Shown: positions 41,751-50,310 of the stretch, piece after piece
Layout: the number at the start of each line of letters is the position of its first letter
Position numbering within the stretch: position 1 is the stretch's first letter
From: CAYMCQ01 sp964389025
Lineage (GTDB): Bacteria > Verrucomicrobiota > Verrucomicrobiia > Limisphaerales > CAYMCQ01
Length of the DNA: 64,000 bases
Direction: 5' to 3'
Assembly (NCBI GenBank): GCA_964389025.1
Contig: CAYMCQ010000003.1
Span: 1-64,000 of the forward strand
Notes under the pieces: model-generated
Databases searched by the model: none
What the model was told of the DNA's origin: nothing
What the model saw: only the letters and a program-made list of their open reading frames with translations
Position numbers and translations under genes: made by a program

Positions 41751-41764
41751 TGCAGCCTAACACT
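41751..41764. repeat. 14-bp direct repeat, right copy
   Basis: TGCAGCCTAACACT, identical to 41272..41285, 479 bp away in the same orientation. Confidence 0.8.
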
Positions 41765-41935
41765 TTTCACGCAAAAGATTTTGAGCCTGGCAAAAGTTTT
41801 TGTCCACAGGAATTTACGCCAAAAATCTACTCGTTTCCACGTCGGACAAAGGCGGCAAATTTTTAGGTGAACGCATGTCAGTTTCCTTGCCGCTTTGCAC
41901 GATAACGCCTTTTCCTGAGTTCCAAATTAAATTTA

Positions 41936-42805
41936 TCACCGCGCCAGCGCGATGAGATAACGCTGCAGCCGCGTAGTTTCCTCTGGCAGCGAAAGATGTT
42001 GGTAGATTTGATGCACGTTGCCGCAGATACGCATCAGGAAACGGCGGGCGCTGACCGGCACGAGATAATCGTCGTGCAGGCTGTAATTTCCGCGCAGGAG
42101 AAATTGGACGCAGTCCGCCTTCGTCAAAAATTTTCCCGCGTTGAACGCGTCAATGTAAATCTCCGCCGCGCTGGATTGAAAACGGCAGATGAAATGTCCG
42201 GGCAGACCGATTCCCGCAACGGGCAAATGCAGCCGCCGCGCGAGCAGAATGTAAACGAGACAGAGGCTGATTGGATTTCCCACCCGCCGGTCAATGACGC
42301 GGTTCAAATAACTGTTTTCCGGGTCGTAATAATTGTCCTCGTTGCCGTGGAAGCCCAGCTCGTCGAAAACGAAGTTGTTGAACGTGCTGAGAATTTCTTT
42401 TGGCGATGAATCAGTTTCGATCCGCGTTTTTAGCGACGCCGCGAAACTATCGAGCAACGCCTGATATGCCTCCACGTTGATGTCTGGATAATGCGTTTTC
42501 GCCAGCAGCCACGCGCCCTCTTCGATGTTGAACTCTTCGCCGTGCTTGAGGCAGAAACCGAGAAAGTCATTGTCCGCGACCTGCCGCGCAAAGTGCTGTA
42601 TGATTTCCTGCGCGCGCCGGCGAAGCCGCGGCTCGCCGCTCAACGTGTGCGGGCGCAGCCAGCCAACCGCGTCCGGGCCGATGGAAAGAATTTTTTCTTT
42701 GACGGTTTTGTAAATGCCGGCGTCTTCGTCGGCGAGAAGATTGATGAGCGCGGCCTGCTGGCTTTTTGACAGCCGGGCTGGATTGGTAATCGCAGCGGAA
42801 CTCAT
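41936..42805 (-). CDS. SirB1-like transglutaminase-family protein
   Basis: 289 aa from the ATG at 42805 (MSSAAITNPARLSKSQQAAL). N-terminal helical repeats (about residues 1-110) precede the SirB1/transglutaminase-like domain with FNNFVFDELGFHGNEDNYYD, RRVGNPISLCLVYILLARRL and GIGLPGHFICRF. The NPISL region replaces the usual catalytic Cys context of transglutaminases, as is normal in this family, so it is probably not an active transglutaminase. Cytosolic; function unknown. Confidence 0.84.
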   Translation of the reverse strand: MSSAAITNPARLSKSQQAALINLLADEDAGIYKTVKEKILSIGPDAVGWLRPHTLSGEPRLRRRAQEIIQHFARQVADNDFLGFCLKHGEEFNIEEGAWLLAKTHYPDINVEAYQALLDSFAASLKTRIETDSSPKEILSTFNNFVFDELGFHGNEDNYYDPENSYLNRVIDRRVGNPISLCLVYILLARRLHLPVAGIGLPGHFICRFQSSAAEIYIDAFNAGKFLTKADCVQFLLRGNYSLHDDYLVPVSARRFLMRICGNVHQIYQHLSLPEETTRLQRYLIALAR

Positions 42806-42979
42806 GGCGCGCCTTTCTTTGAAGCACAATAGACGAAATCGTTCCCCAAGTTCAACGGAAGAATGCGTGAAGTCGAAAATTTTTGACCGGGTGGCGCAAC
42901 GCTGGAAGTTGACTTTTGCCACGACATAGGGAGACTCGTGCGGAATCCGAGTCGCAATATTCGGGTGGAGAATTTTTCA

Positions 42980-43240
42980 ATGGACGACGCAAACGCTCTG
43001 AAACAAAAGATCAAGTCCGTGATGGTCGAAAACCTGATGCTTCAGGTTTCAGCGGCGGACATAGGCGACGACCAGCCGTTGTTTGGGCCGGGCAGCCTCG
43101 GATTGGATTCGGTGGACGCGCTGCAACTGGTCGTAGCGCTGGATAAAAATTTTGGCCTGAAAATTCCCGATTCAGCGGCGGCGAAAATAATTTTGCACAG
43201 CGTGAACGCGATTGCCGGGGCGATTCAGAACAAAAAGTAG
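42980..43240 (+). CDS. Acyl carrier protein
   Basis: 86 aa from the ATG at 42980 (MDDANALKQKIKSVMVENLM). Four-helix carrier protein with the phosphopantetheine attachment serine in GLDSVDALQLVVALDKNF. Its distance from any fatty-acid synthesis gene and its position before an FAD oxidoreductase suggest a specialised ACP, as in aryl-polyene/flexirubin-type pathways. The stop TAG is the first codon of an adjoining repeat. Confidence 0.9.
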   Translation: MDDANALKQKIKSVMVENLMLQVSAADIGDDQPLFGPGSLGLDSVDALQLVVALDKNFGLKIPDSAAAKIILHSVNAIAGAIQNKK

Positions 43241-43350
43241 CGCAGACTTCCAGTCTGCTGTATCGCGGATTTCCAATCCGCCGGGCGCGGGCAAGTCCAA
43301 CCGTCTGCCGCTGGAAGTAGGCGAAACGGCAGGTTGGAAACCTGCGCCAC
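43238..43350. repeat. Cluster of TTCC/GGAA-loop hairpins
   Basis: Several short stems follow each other: CAGACTTCCAGTCTG, GCGGATTTCCAATCCGC and GCAGGTTGGAAACCTGC. It begins exactly at the ACP stop codon and ends about 50 nt before the FAD oxidoreductase gene. Confidence 0.8.
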
Positions 43351-43399
43351 GTTGCTCCACGCTTGCCCCCGGGAACAGTTTTCAGTTTCATTATCACCC

Positions 43400-44659
43400 A
43401 TGTCTCAGGAGCAAATTTACGATGCGATTGTCATTGGCGGCGGGCCAGGCGGCAGCACCGCTTCGACGTTCCTGGCGCGCGCGGGAAAAAAAGTTCTCGT
43501 TCTGGAAAAGGAACGTTTCCCGCGCTTTCACATCGGCGAATCGCTGCTGCCCTACAGCCAGCGCATCTTTCGGGAAATGGGCGTGCTGCCGGAACTTGAA
43601 GCCGCCGGTTTCCCAAAAAAATTCGGCGCGCAGTTTCATCTGGGCAACGGCGCGAAATCGCTCAACCTCAAATTCAGCAACGGCTGTTTCACCAAAGAGC
43701 CGATGACGTTCCAGGTCGAGCGCGCGAAGTTCGATGACATCCTGCTCAAGCACGCGCGCAAGTCCGGCGCACAAATCCGCGAGGGCTGGACGGTCACGAA
43801 ATTTTCAAGCGACGGCGGCGGCGTCACCGTCGCCGCGAGGGACGAATCCGGCGCGACGGAAACTTTTCGAGGCGCGTTTCTGATTGACGCGAGCGGGCGC
43901 GGAAATTTCACCGGCAACCAGGAAGGTTTGCGCGTGATTCATCCGAAGCTGAAGAAGCTCGCTCTGTTCGGCCATTATGAAAACGTGGCGCTCGACCCCG
44001 GAGAAAAAGGCGGCGACACGGTCATATTCCGGCTCGCGAACAAATGGTTTTGGATCATTCCGATCTCCGCGACGAAAACCAGCGTCGGCTGCGTGATGGA
44101 TCAGGACGAGTTTTCGCGGACGAAACAATCGCCGGAGGAAATCTTCAACGGTATCGTGCAATCGAGCGCGCCTCTGCGCGAGCGGATGAAAAACGCGCGG
44201 CTCGCCGGACAGTTTTACACAACGGGAGATTTTTCGTATGAAAACCGGAGGCTCGTTGGCCGGCGTTTGCTGCGTGTCGGTGACGCCGCAGGATTTTTGG
44301 ATCCCATTTTTTCGACGGGCGTTTATCTCGCGATGTATTCCGCCAAACTGGCCTCGCGCGTCGTGCTCGAATCGCAGGCCGCCGGCAACGACGGCGCGCG
44401 GCGAATGCGGTCTTACGAAAAGAAAGTTTCCCGCGCGATGAATTTTTACTGGGAAATGGTCGAAGGCTTTTACACGACGCCGTTCATGGAAGTGCTGCTC
44501 GAACCCAGTGAAAAATATCAGTTGCTCTCCGCTGTCACGGCGGTTCTGGCGGGCGAACTTGAGGGCGGCTGGAAGTTGTATTGGCGGCGGAAAATGTTTT
44601 TGCTCGTCGCGCGCCTGCAACGCCGCCTCCCGTTTTTGCCGAGGATTTCGTTTGATTAA
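43400..44659 (+). CDS. FAD-dependent oxidoreductase (halogenase/geranylgeranyl reductase-like)
   Basis: 419 aa from the ATG at 43400. FAD-binding Rossmann motif IVIGGGPGGSTASTFLARAG at the N terminus, FPRFHIGESLLP typical of the tryptophan-halogenase-like branch, and the second FAD motif LRVGDAAGFLDPIFSTGVYL. The WxWxIP motif of true flavin-dependent halogenases appears only as WFWIIP, so halogenation is uncertain. Homologues occur in aryl-polyene and dialkylresorcinol clusters. Follows the ACP gene on the same strand. Confidence 0.88.
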   Translation: MSQEQIYDAIVIGGGPGGSTASTFLARAGKKVLVLEKERFPRFHIGESLLPYSQRIFREMGVLPELEAAGFPKKFGAQFHLGNGAKSLNLKFSNGCFTKEPMTFQVERAKFDDILLKHARKSGAQIREGWTVTKFSSDGGGVTVAARDESGATETFRGAFLIDASGRGNFTGNQEGLRVIHPKLKKLALFGHYENVALDPGEKGGDTVIFRLANKWFWIIPISATKTSVGCVMDQDEFSRTKQSPEEIFNGIVQSSAPLRERMKNARLAGQFYTTGDFSYENRRLVGRRLLRVGDAAGFLDPIFSTGVYLAMYSAKLASRVVLESQAAGNDGARRMRSYEKKVSRAMNFYWEMVEGFYTTPFMEVLLEPSEKYQLLSAVTAVLAGELEGGWKLYWRRKMFLLVARLQRRLPFLPRISFD

Positions 44660-44660
44660 C

Positions 44661-44733
44661 GGTGGCAGCCGGCTCAAGGCGGCTCATTATTTTCGCGTTT
44701 AAGCCGGAGCCTCCTGGCGTCGGCTGCTACGGT
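44661..44733. repeat. Palindromic repeat with inverted CAGCCG arms
   Basis: GGTGGCAGCCGGC on the left matches the inverse of GTCGGCTGCTACGG on the right, with further short palindromes between. It lies between convergent genes and contains the TAG stop of the DUF4340 gene (44727..44729). Confidence 0.65.
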
Positions 44734-45896
44734 TCGGGAGTTTTTTCGTCATCCTCTTTCGCATCTTCCTTCTTCTCCGCGAAAAGTTGCGAACGTTCCT
44801 TCAACAGCGGGTCAACCGTCCAGCTTGACACGAGGTAAGTCCACTTCTCGAACTGCTTTTCCTGCTTTAACTTTTCTTCAAGCTGCTTTTGTTTGTCTTG
44901 AAATTCCTTGTCCAGCTTCTCCTTGTCCTCCGGCTTCTCGTCCTTGCCCGGCGCGCGGGTCTTCGGCAAATCGGCGCCCACGGTCATCGCGAAAAAATAA
45001 TTGTCGGCGGACTTCTTCCCGACTTTTACGGTGTAAGTGAAGTTGTCGAACGTCTCCAGCGTGGCGACAGTTGGTTTGTCGAGGCCGGTCGTTTCGGGCG
45101 GGGCGTTCGAGGCGAGCACGTCGTTGAATGTCGGCGAGGAAAGCGGATTCGACACGCTCGAAACTTTTCCTGAATCAAGCTGCTCGTTCGTTTTGATGTT
45201 GGACAGTTTCCATTCCGCCGATTCCGTTTCGCGCAGCAGCTTCCAGGAATTTGTTGCCTCCGGAAAATTTACGGCGATGGAACGCACGCGTTCGACCTTG
45301 AAAAAATCCTTGTTCAACCACTGCTCCGGCTTCGGCTCGATGTTGCTCAACGGGTCGGAAATCAGCGCCACGTCTTTTGCGTCGCCGACTTTCACCCAGC
45401 GTCCAACCGGAAATCCTTCGTCTTCACCACCGAATGGCGATGGCTGATTTGATTTGCGAGTCTGTTTTTTCCCAAGGAGCAAGGTTCTGATTGCCTTGCC
45501 GCCGGCGTCGCGGAACTCGACGAGCGTTCCTGAATCTGTTCCCTGACCCGGCGCGGCCAGTTCCAATCGCGGCAATTGCGACGCCCCGACTTGCTCGGTC
45601 TGCACGATTTTCAAATCGCGCAGCTTGAGCAAGACATCGCTGATTTCCTTGTAATTTGCCGGATAATCACCGCGCTCGCGCACGCGCCAAAGCTCGTCCT
45701 TCTTCACAAGATTGACTTCGCTCTCGCCCCGCTTGATGGAAAAATGCGCGACGTCGTTGACGGGAAAATCGCCGAGAAGTTTTTTGCCGACGCTGTCGCC
45801 TGCCGGCTTGAATTTTTCGCGTCGCGACAGCACCAAACCCAGCGCGCCGATGACGACGACCAGCATCAAAAGTATTGAAAATTGTTTTCGGTTCAT
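44727..45896 (-). CDS. DUF4340 domain protein (Gld-type ABC system accessory)
   Basis: 389 aa from the ATG at 45896 (MNRKQFSILLMLVVVIGALG). One N-terminal membrane helix anchors a large periplasmic part with the DUF4340 pattern (WRVRERGDYPANYKEISDVL; LKIVQTEQVG). A Lys/Glu/Gln-rich coiled segment and an acidic tail form the C terminus. It overlaps the GldG-like gene by 4 nt; this three-part layout (ATPase, GldF-like, GldG-like plus DUF4340) is typical of Verrucomicrobia, Planctomycetes and Bacteroidetes. Function unknown. Confidence 0.86.
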   Translation of the reverse strand: MNRKQFSILLMLVVVIGALGLVLSRREKFKPAGDSVGKKLLGDFPVNDVAHFSIKRGESEVNLVKKDELWRVRERGDYPANYKEISDVLLKLRDLKIVQTEQVGASQLPRLELAAPGQGTDSGTLVEFRDAGGKAIRTLLLGKKQTRKSNQPSPFGGEDEGFPVGRWVKVGDAKDVALISDPLSNIEPKPEQWLNKDFFKVERVRSIAVNFPEATNSWKLLRETESAEWKLSNIKTNEQLDSGKVSSVSNPLSSPTFNDVLASNAPPETTGLDKPTVATLETFDNFTYTVKVGKKSADNYFFAMTVGADLPKTRAPGKDEKPEDKEKLDKEFQDKQKQLEEKLKQEKQFEKWTYLVSSWTVDPLLKERSQLFAEKKEDAKEDDEKTPEP

Positions 45897-47818
45897 TTCG
45901 CCCCCGTGCGTTTGCGTTTCAAAAACGCGATCAAAATTCCTGAAATAGTCACCGCCAGCGGCATCGCGGCGATGTTGATCCACTTGAGCCGGTTTTCCAG
46001 CGACGTGATGTCGCGGCTGAAATCTTTTCTGACCTGCTTAAGCTCCTTGTTCACCTCGGCCTGTTTCTTCCGGAAATTTTCCAGCTCGGCTTGTTGTTCT
46101 TTCGAGAGGATGAATCTTTGCCCCGCCTCCTTTTTCGATTGCAACTCGGTCACCTTCTGCTGCGTCTCCTGCAAACTGTCCTCAAGCCCCTTGATCTTGC
46201 TCTGATATTTTTCCGCAGCCTCAGTCTGCATTTTTTTCACGAGGGTGAATGGGCGGCGCACGCTCGCGCGGCTGCGCATGTTGATGAGGCTTTGGTCGCC
46301 GGACATCTGCTCGACGATGTTTTGCGCGAGAGTCAAATTCGCGTTCAGCGGCTCAACAAATGTTCCGAAAGGCGTCTCCATCTTTCGCACCACGAAGTTG
46401 TCGTAAAGCAGATCCGCGTCGCCGAACAGCACGACTGTGTTTTCGCCTGCGCTTTCTTTCAAGGAATTGTCCGCTTTCTTTTCTTCTTTCGTCTCGTCAG
46501 ATTTTTTCTCGGCGTCGGGCGTCTCGTCCTTTTTCTCGGCAGGTTTGCCATCAGGAAAAGCAGTTTTGAATTTGCCGGAAAGTTTCACCGCAAGCGCGTA
46601 AGTCGTTCCCGACGCTTTGAAATCTTTCATGATGCTCTCGCTGGAAAGATTCGCGAGAAAACCTTCTACGAGTTGCGAATCTTTCGTGCTGTGCAGCAAA
46701 ATGGTTTCCTTCAAGCCCGCCGCCGGCGTGCCGGTGAACGCACCGCCGAACGGAACGAGAACATTATCAATCTCGCTCGTTGCGATGTCGTCCCGGTTAA
46801 TTCCTTCCGCTGTCATCACGAGCGCGGCGGGAACGTCAACGGGACGATTGCCTCGGCCTTGCGATTGCGCCTTAAAATTCAAATCGGCGACGACTTTGCC
46901 CGTTTCAAATTGAAGTCCCCATGCCTTGAGCAATTTGTCCAGCGTCGAAGTTCCGCCGCCCATTTCACCCATCATCGGGTTTCTCTGGCCCTGGCTGTCC
47001 ACGAGCGAAAACGCGTCGAGGAACGCGATCAGTTTTCCACCGCGCAAAACAAACTGGTCGAGCGCGTATTGCGCCGCGTCGGAAATCTGTTTCGGATGAA
47101 TGACGATGAGCACTTTGATATCGTCGTCAATTTTGTCCGCCGTCATTTCGACGTTTTTCACCGTGAAATCGTTTTTCAACTCGCTGATAAAAACCCACGG
47201 GTCTTGCCCACGCTGGCCCATTCGCATCATCATCGGATTCGACGGCATCCCGAAAACCGGCAGCCCGCTCATGACGCCGACGACCGGTTTCTCCGGCTTC
47301 GTGACCCGCGTGATGGCGCGGGTGATTTTGTATTCGAGCAACCGCTCTTCGTTCGGCGGCAGCGGCACAACTTCTTTCGACGGCGGCAAACTCACTGAAA
47401 GCCCGAGATAAAAAGCTTCGCCAGTCGGAAGCATTTGTCCCTCGACACCATCCAGCCGCGCCGAATCTTCCGCGTCCGAGTCCGGCTGCGGGTCGAGTTT
47501 TTCGATCACGAGTTTGTCCTTCGCGGTTTGCTTGAACTCGCCGAGCAAATCCTCGACGCGCTTGGCGTAAGTTTTCAGCACGACGGTTTCCGGCGACGCC
47601 TGCTCCGGCTGGCTGGCGTAGAAACGGATTTTCACCGGCGTATCGAGCTTGCGGAGGACGGATTTCGTTCCCTCGGAGAGCGTGTAGGCTTTTTCCTTCG
47701 TGAGGTCCACGCGTGTTTTCAAGTGCGCGGAAATGACGTTGAACCCGGCGAGAATCAGCAGCATCACGATGACGCCGACAGCCGAGAACAAGATTGTTTC
47801 GAAAGATCTCTTTTTCAT
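45893..47818 (-). CDS. GldG-like ABC transporter accessory protein
   Basis: Protein of 641 aa. An N-terminal helix (SAVGVIVMLLILAGFNVISA), then RVDLTKEKAYTLSEGTKSVL, the start of the GldG/ABC_transp_aux domain, which runs to about residue 400. A Lys/Glu-rich insertion (about residues 420-450), a long coiled coil (about 520-600) and a C-terminal membrane helix (AAMPLAVTISGILIAFL) follow. Related proteins act with GldA/GldF, needed for gliding in Flavobacterium; in Verrucomicrobia the role is unknown. Confidence 0.86.
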   Translation of the reverse strand: MKKRSFETILFSAVGVIVMLLILAGFNVISAHLKTRVDLTKEKAYTLSEGTKSVLRKLDTPVKIRFYASQPEQASPETVVLKTYAKRVEDLLGEFKQTAKDKLVIEKLDPQPDSDAEDSARLDGVEGQMLPTGEAFYLGLSVSLPPSKEVVPLPPNEERLLEYKITRAITRVTKPEKPVVGVMSGLPVFGMPSNPMMMRMGQRGQDPWVFISELKNDFTVKNVEMTADKIDDDIKVLIVIHPKQISDAAQYALDQFVLRGGKLIAFLDAFSLVDSQGQRNPMMGEMGGGTSTLDKLLKAWGLQFETGKVVADLNFKAQSQGRGNRPVDVPAALVMTAEGINRDDIATSEIDNVLVPFGGAFTGTPAAGLKETILLHSTKDSQLVEGFLANLSSESIMKDFKASGTTYALAVKLSGKFKTAFPDGKPAEKKDETPDAEKKSDETKEEKKADNSLKESAGENTVVLFGDADLLYDNFVVRKMETPFGTFVEPLNANLTLAQNIVEQMSGDQSLINMRSRASVRRPFTLVKKMQTEAAEKYQSKIKGLEDSLQETQQKVTELQSKKEAGQRFILSKEQQAELENFRKKQAEVNKELKQVRKDFSRDITSLENRLKWINIAAMPLAVTISGILIAFLKRKRTGAK

Positions 47819-47822
47819 CGCA

Positions 47823-48569
47823 TTAACCAGTTCGGTGCGTCCGTAAAATCACGCTCGTTGTGAACAGCGAAAACACAATCAGCGACAGAAAGAAAATCAC
47901 GTCGCGCGAATCGAGCACGCCCTTTTGGAAACCGTCGAAGTGCGTGATGACGCTCATGCCGGTGACTGCGTCCACGAGCCACGGCTTCGCCCAGCGCACG
48001 AGAAGGTTCGTCACCGGCGGGAAGCCGGCGAGGATCAAAAACAAGCACGCGACGACGGAAATGATGAAGCTCACGACCTGGTTCCGCGTGATTGCCGACG
48101 TGACGCAACTGATCGCAAGATAACATCCCGCCATCAAAAAACTGCCGACGTAGCCGCCCAGAATCACGCCATTGTCCGGGCTGCCGAGATAATTCACCGT
48201 CACGACGACCGGAAAAGTCAGCGCCAGCGCCAGCGCGAGAAAAAGCCACGACGCAAGAAATTTTCCGACGATGGCCTGCCAGGTCGTGATCGGCATTGTC
48301 AGCAGGAGTTCAATCGTTCCCTGCCGCCGTTCTTCAGACCACAACCTCATTCCAACCGCTGGAACGAGAAACAAATAAAACCACGGATGCCACATGAAAA
48401 ATGAAACCAGCGATGCCTCGCCGCGCTCGAAAAATCCGCCAGCCATGAACGTGAAAAACCCGCACAGCAAAAGGAAAATCACGATGAACACGTAGGCGAC
48501 CGGCGACGCGAAGTAGCTGGTCATCTCGCGTTTCGTGATGGCTTTGATGTTGCCGAAGCTTGTGTTCAT
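47823..48569 (-). CDS. GldF-like ABC-2 transporter permease
   Basis: 248 aa from the ATG at 48569 (MNTSFGNIKAITKREMTSYF). Six membrane helices, with FASPVAYVFIVIFLLLCGFF and the conserved MRLWSEERRQGTIELLLTMP block of the NosY/GldF-type permeases. Ends 4 nt before the GldG-like gene. The frame continues upstream through a palindromic repeat, which argues against a longer start. Confidence 0.88.
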   Translation of the reverse strand: MNTSFGNIKAITKREMTSYFASPVAYVFIVIFLLLCGFFTFMAGGFFERGEASLVSFFMWHPWFYLFLVPAVGMRLWSEERRQGTIELLLTMPITTWQAIVGKFLASWLFLALALALTFPVVVTVNYLGSPDNGVILGGYVGSFLMAGCYLAISCVTSAITRNQVVSFIISVVACLFLILAGFPPVTNLLVRWAKPWLVDAVTGMSVITHFDGFQKGVLDSRDVIFFLSLIVFSLFTTSVILRTHRTG

Positions 48570-48586
48570 AACAGGCGCAACGAATT

Positions 48587-48686
48587 CGCGACAGCGTCTT
48601 GGACTGCGGCAGTCCTCTGCCGCTTTTGATTTACCAGCCGTGGCCCGAAAAGCGCCAGAGGACTGGCGCAGTCCAAAACCTCGCGG
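48587..48686. repeat. ~100-nt palindromic repeat, copy B
   Basis: Second copy of the element at 5568..5666, with arms 48599..48627 and 48648..48678 and a different loop. It lies between the ATPase and permease genes of the Gld-type operon. Confidence 0.85.
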
Positions 48687-48735
48687 CACTTTGAGCAGTT
48701 CATGGAAACATCCACTGTGAGCGCAGATTTCATTT

Positions 48736-49692
48736 TCATTTCGTTTCCTCCTTCGCCGTGTCCGGCATGGTGATGCTGCGGAAAACCTCATCAAGCCGGC
48801 CTTCCTCCGTGTGCAATTCCTCGACCTGCCAGCTTCGAGTGGCTTCGATGACTTCGCGCGTCAAATCACCATCGCCGGCGACTCGTGGGAAAACAGTGGC
48901 GGTGATTTTGCCGCTGCCTGACTCGGCAACGACAGATTTCCTGGCGGTCCGAAGCTGGCCCAGTTTTTCTTTGACCGAAGCCGCTGCGATTCCTCCGACT
49001 CGCAACGACACCGCGCCAGACCACTCCGATTTTGCGCGCAATTCTTTCGGCGTGCCGTTCGCGACAATTTTGCCGCGGTCAATGATGATCGCCCGCGAAC
49101 AAGCCGCGTCCACTTCCTCCAAAATGTGTGTCGAAAAAATAATCGCCTTCTTCTCCCCCATCCGTTTGATCAATCCGCGCACTTCATGTTTTTGGTTTGG
49201 GTCGAGACCATCCGTCGGCTCGTCGAGAACCAAAACATCCGGGTCGTGGATGATGGATTGCGCGAAACAAGTCCGGTGGCGATAACCTTTGGACAACGTC
49301 TCGACGCTTTGATGGAGCACCGATTCAAGAAAACACATTTCAACGGCGCGATTGACGGCCTTCTTTTTCGCATCGCCGCGCAACCCACGCACCTCGGCGC
49401 AAAAACCGAGGAAGCCATGCACCGTCATGTCCGTGTAAGCGGGAGCGTTTTCGGGCAGATAGCCGATGAGCCGCTTCGCTTCAATAGGCTGTTCCGAGAT
49501 GTTGAAATTTCCGACGCTCACGCTGCCGTCGGTCGGCGGAATGAAGCCGGTGATCATCCGCATCGTCGTGGATTTGCCCGCGCCGTTCGGTCCGAGAAAG
49601 CCGAGCACCTCGCCACGCTCGACGGAAAACGAGATGCCGTCCACAGCCCTTTTTGTCCCGAAAATTTTCGTCAGGTTTTGAGCTCTAATCAT
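48736..49692 (-). CDS. GldA-like ABC transporter ATPase
   Basis: Nucleotide-binding protein of 318 aa. Walker A GFLGPNGAGKSTTMRMI, then the signature region LSKGYRHRTCFAQSI (LSKGY replaces LSGGQ, usual in this subfamily), Walker B VLVLDEPTDGLDPNQ and H-loop FSTHILEEVDAACSR. A C-terminal ~90-residue extension follows. First gene of the operon with the GldF-, GldG- and DUF4340-like genes. Confidence 0.92.
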   Translation of the reverse strand: MIRAQNLTKIFGTKRAVDGISFSVERGEVLGFLGPNGAGKSTTMRMITGFIPPTDGSVSVGNFNISEQPIEAKRLIGYLPENAPAYTDMTVHGFLGFCAEVRGLRGDAKKKAVNRAVEMCFLESVLHQSVETLSKGYRHRTCFAQSIIHDPDVLVLDEPTDGLDPNQKHEVRGLIKRMGEKKAIIFSTHILEEVDAACSRAIIIDRGKIVANGTPKELRAKSEWSGAVSLRVGGIAAASVKEKLGQLRTARKSVVAESGSGKITATVFPRVAGDGDLTREVIEATRSWQVEELHTEEGRLDEVFRSITMPDTAKEETK

Positions 49693-49839
49693 ATTCGCCG
49701 CCCGCTTTCATGCGAAACGACCGCTCGAAATAAACTGTTGGTTTCCAAATGTCCACAGGTTTTTCGCGTCATTGTCTTTAACTGTCGCGTCACTTACATT
49801 TCCGCAAAGTTTCCGCGACTTTGACAATTATATTCGCCG

Positions 49840-50310
49840 ATGTTCAAAAATATTTTTACGATTTTGGGACTGTTTGCAGGGCTGTTTTTCTGTATCGGCT
49901 GCAAAACACTGCCACTATTGCCTGCCGTCAATTTGTCCGAGCCGGGCTGGAAAACACAACGCGGCCAGGCGGTTTGGAAGCCAAGGAAAGACGCGCCGGA
50001 AATCGCCGGCGAACTTCTCATCGCGACAAGCTCCGATGGCCGAACTTTTGTGCAGTTCACAAAAACTCCTTTCCCATTCGCCATCGCACAAACGACACGC
50101 GAGGGTTGGCAACTGGAGTTCGGTGCCGTGAACAAACGATTTTCCGGGCGCGGCGAGCCATGGGAACGCTTTGTGTGGTTTCAACTTCCGCGTTTTCTCT
50201 CCGGATCAAAGAATTCGCGCCAGTGGTCGTGGCAAACTTTCGAAAACAACCGCTGGCTCCTGCGCAATCGAATCACCGGCGAATCGCTTGAGGGATTTCT
50301 CGCGCCATGA
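49840..50310 (+). CDS. DUF3261-like lipoprotein
   Basis: Protein of 156 aa. A lipoprotein signal with lipobox-like LFFCIGC at residues 15-21 precedes a beta-rich domain (ELLIATSSDGRTFVQFTKTP). A similar small lipoprotein precedes the MMPL exporter in aryl-polyene/flexirubin-type clusters, and here the gene overlaps the MMPL start by 4 nt. Probably anchored in the outer membrane and part of lipid or pigment export. Family assignment is by context and pattern. Confidence 0.65.
   Translation: MFKNIFTILGLFAGLFFCIGCKTLPLLPAVNLSEPGWKTQRGQAVWKPRKDAPEIAGELLIATSSDGRTFVQFTKTPFPFAIAQTTREGWQLEFGAVNKRFSGRGEPWERFVWFQLPRFLSGSKNSRQWSWQTFENNRWLLRNRITGESLEGFLAP

Noticed and set aside
41272..41764. Canonical integron attC site
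   Set aside because: Only the GTTAGGC box is similar; the long imperfect palindrome and an integrase are absent.
43400..44659. True tryptophan halogenase
   Set aside because: The WxWxIP motif is only partly present (WFWIIP) and the halogenase Lys cannot be placed with confidence.
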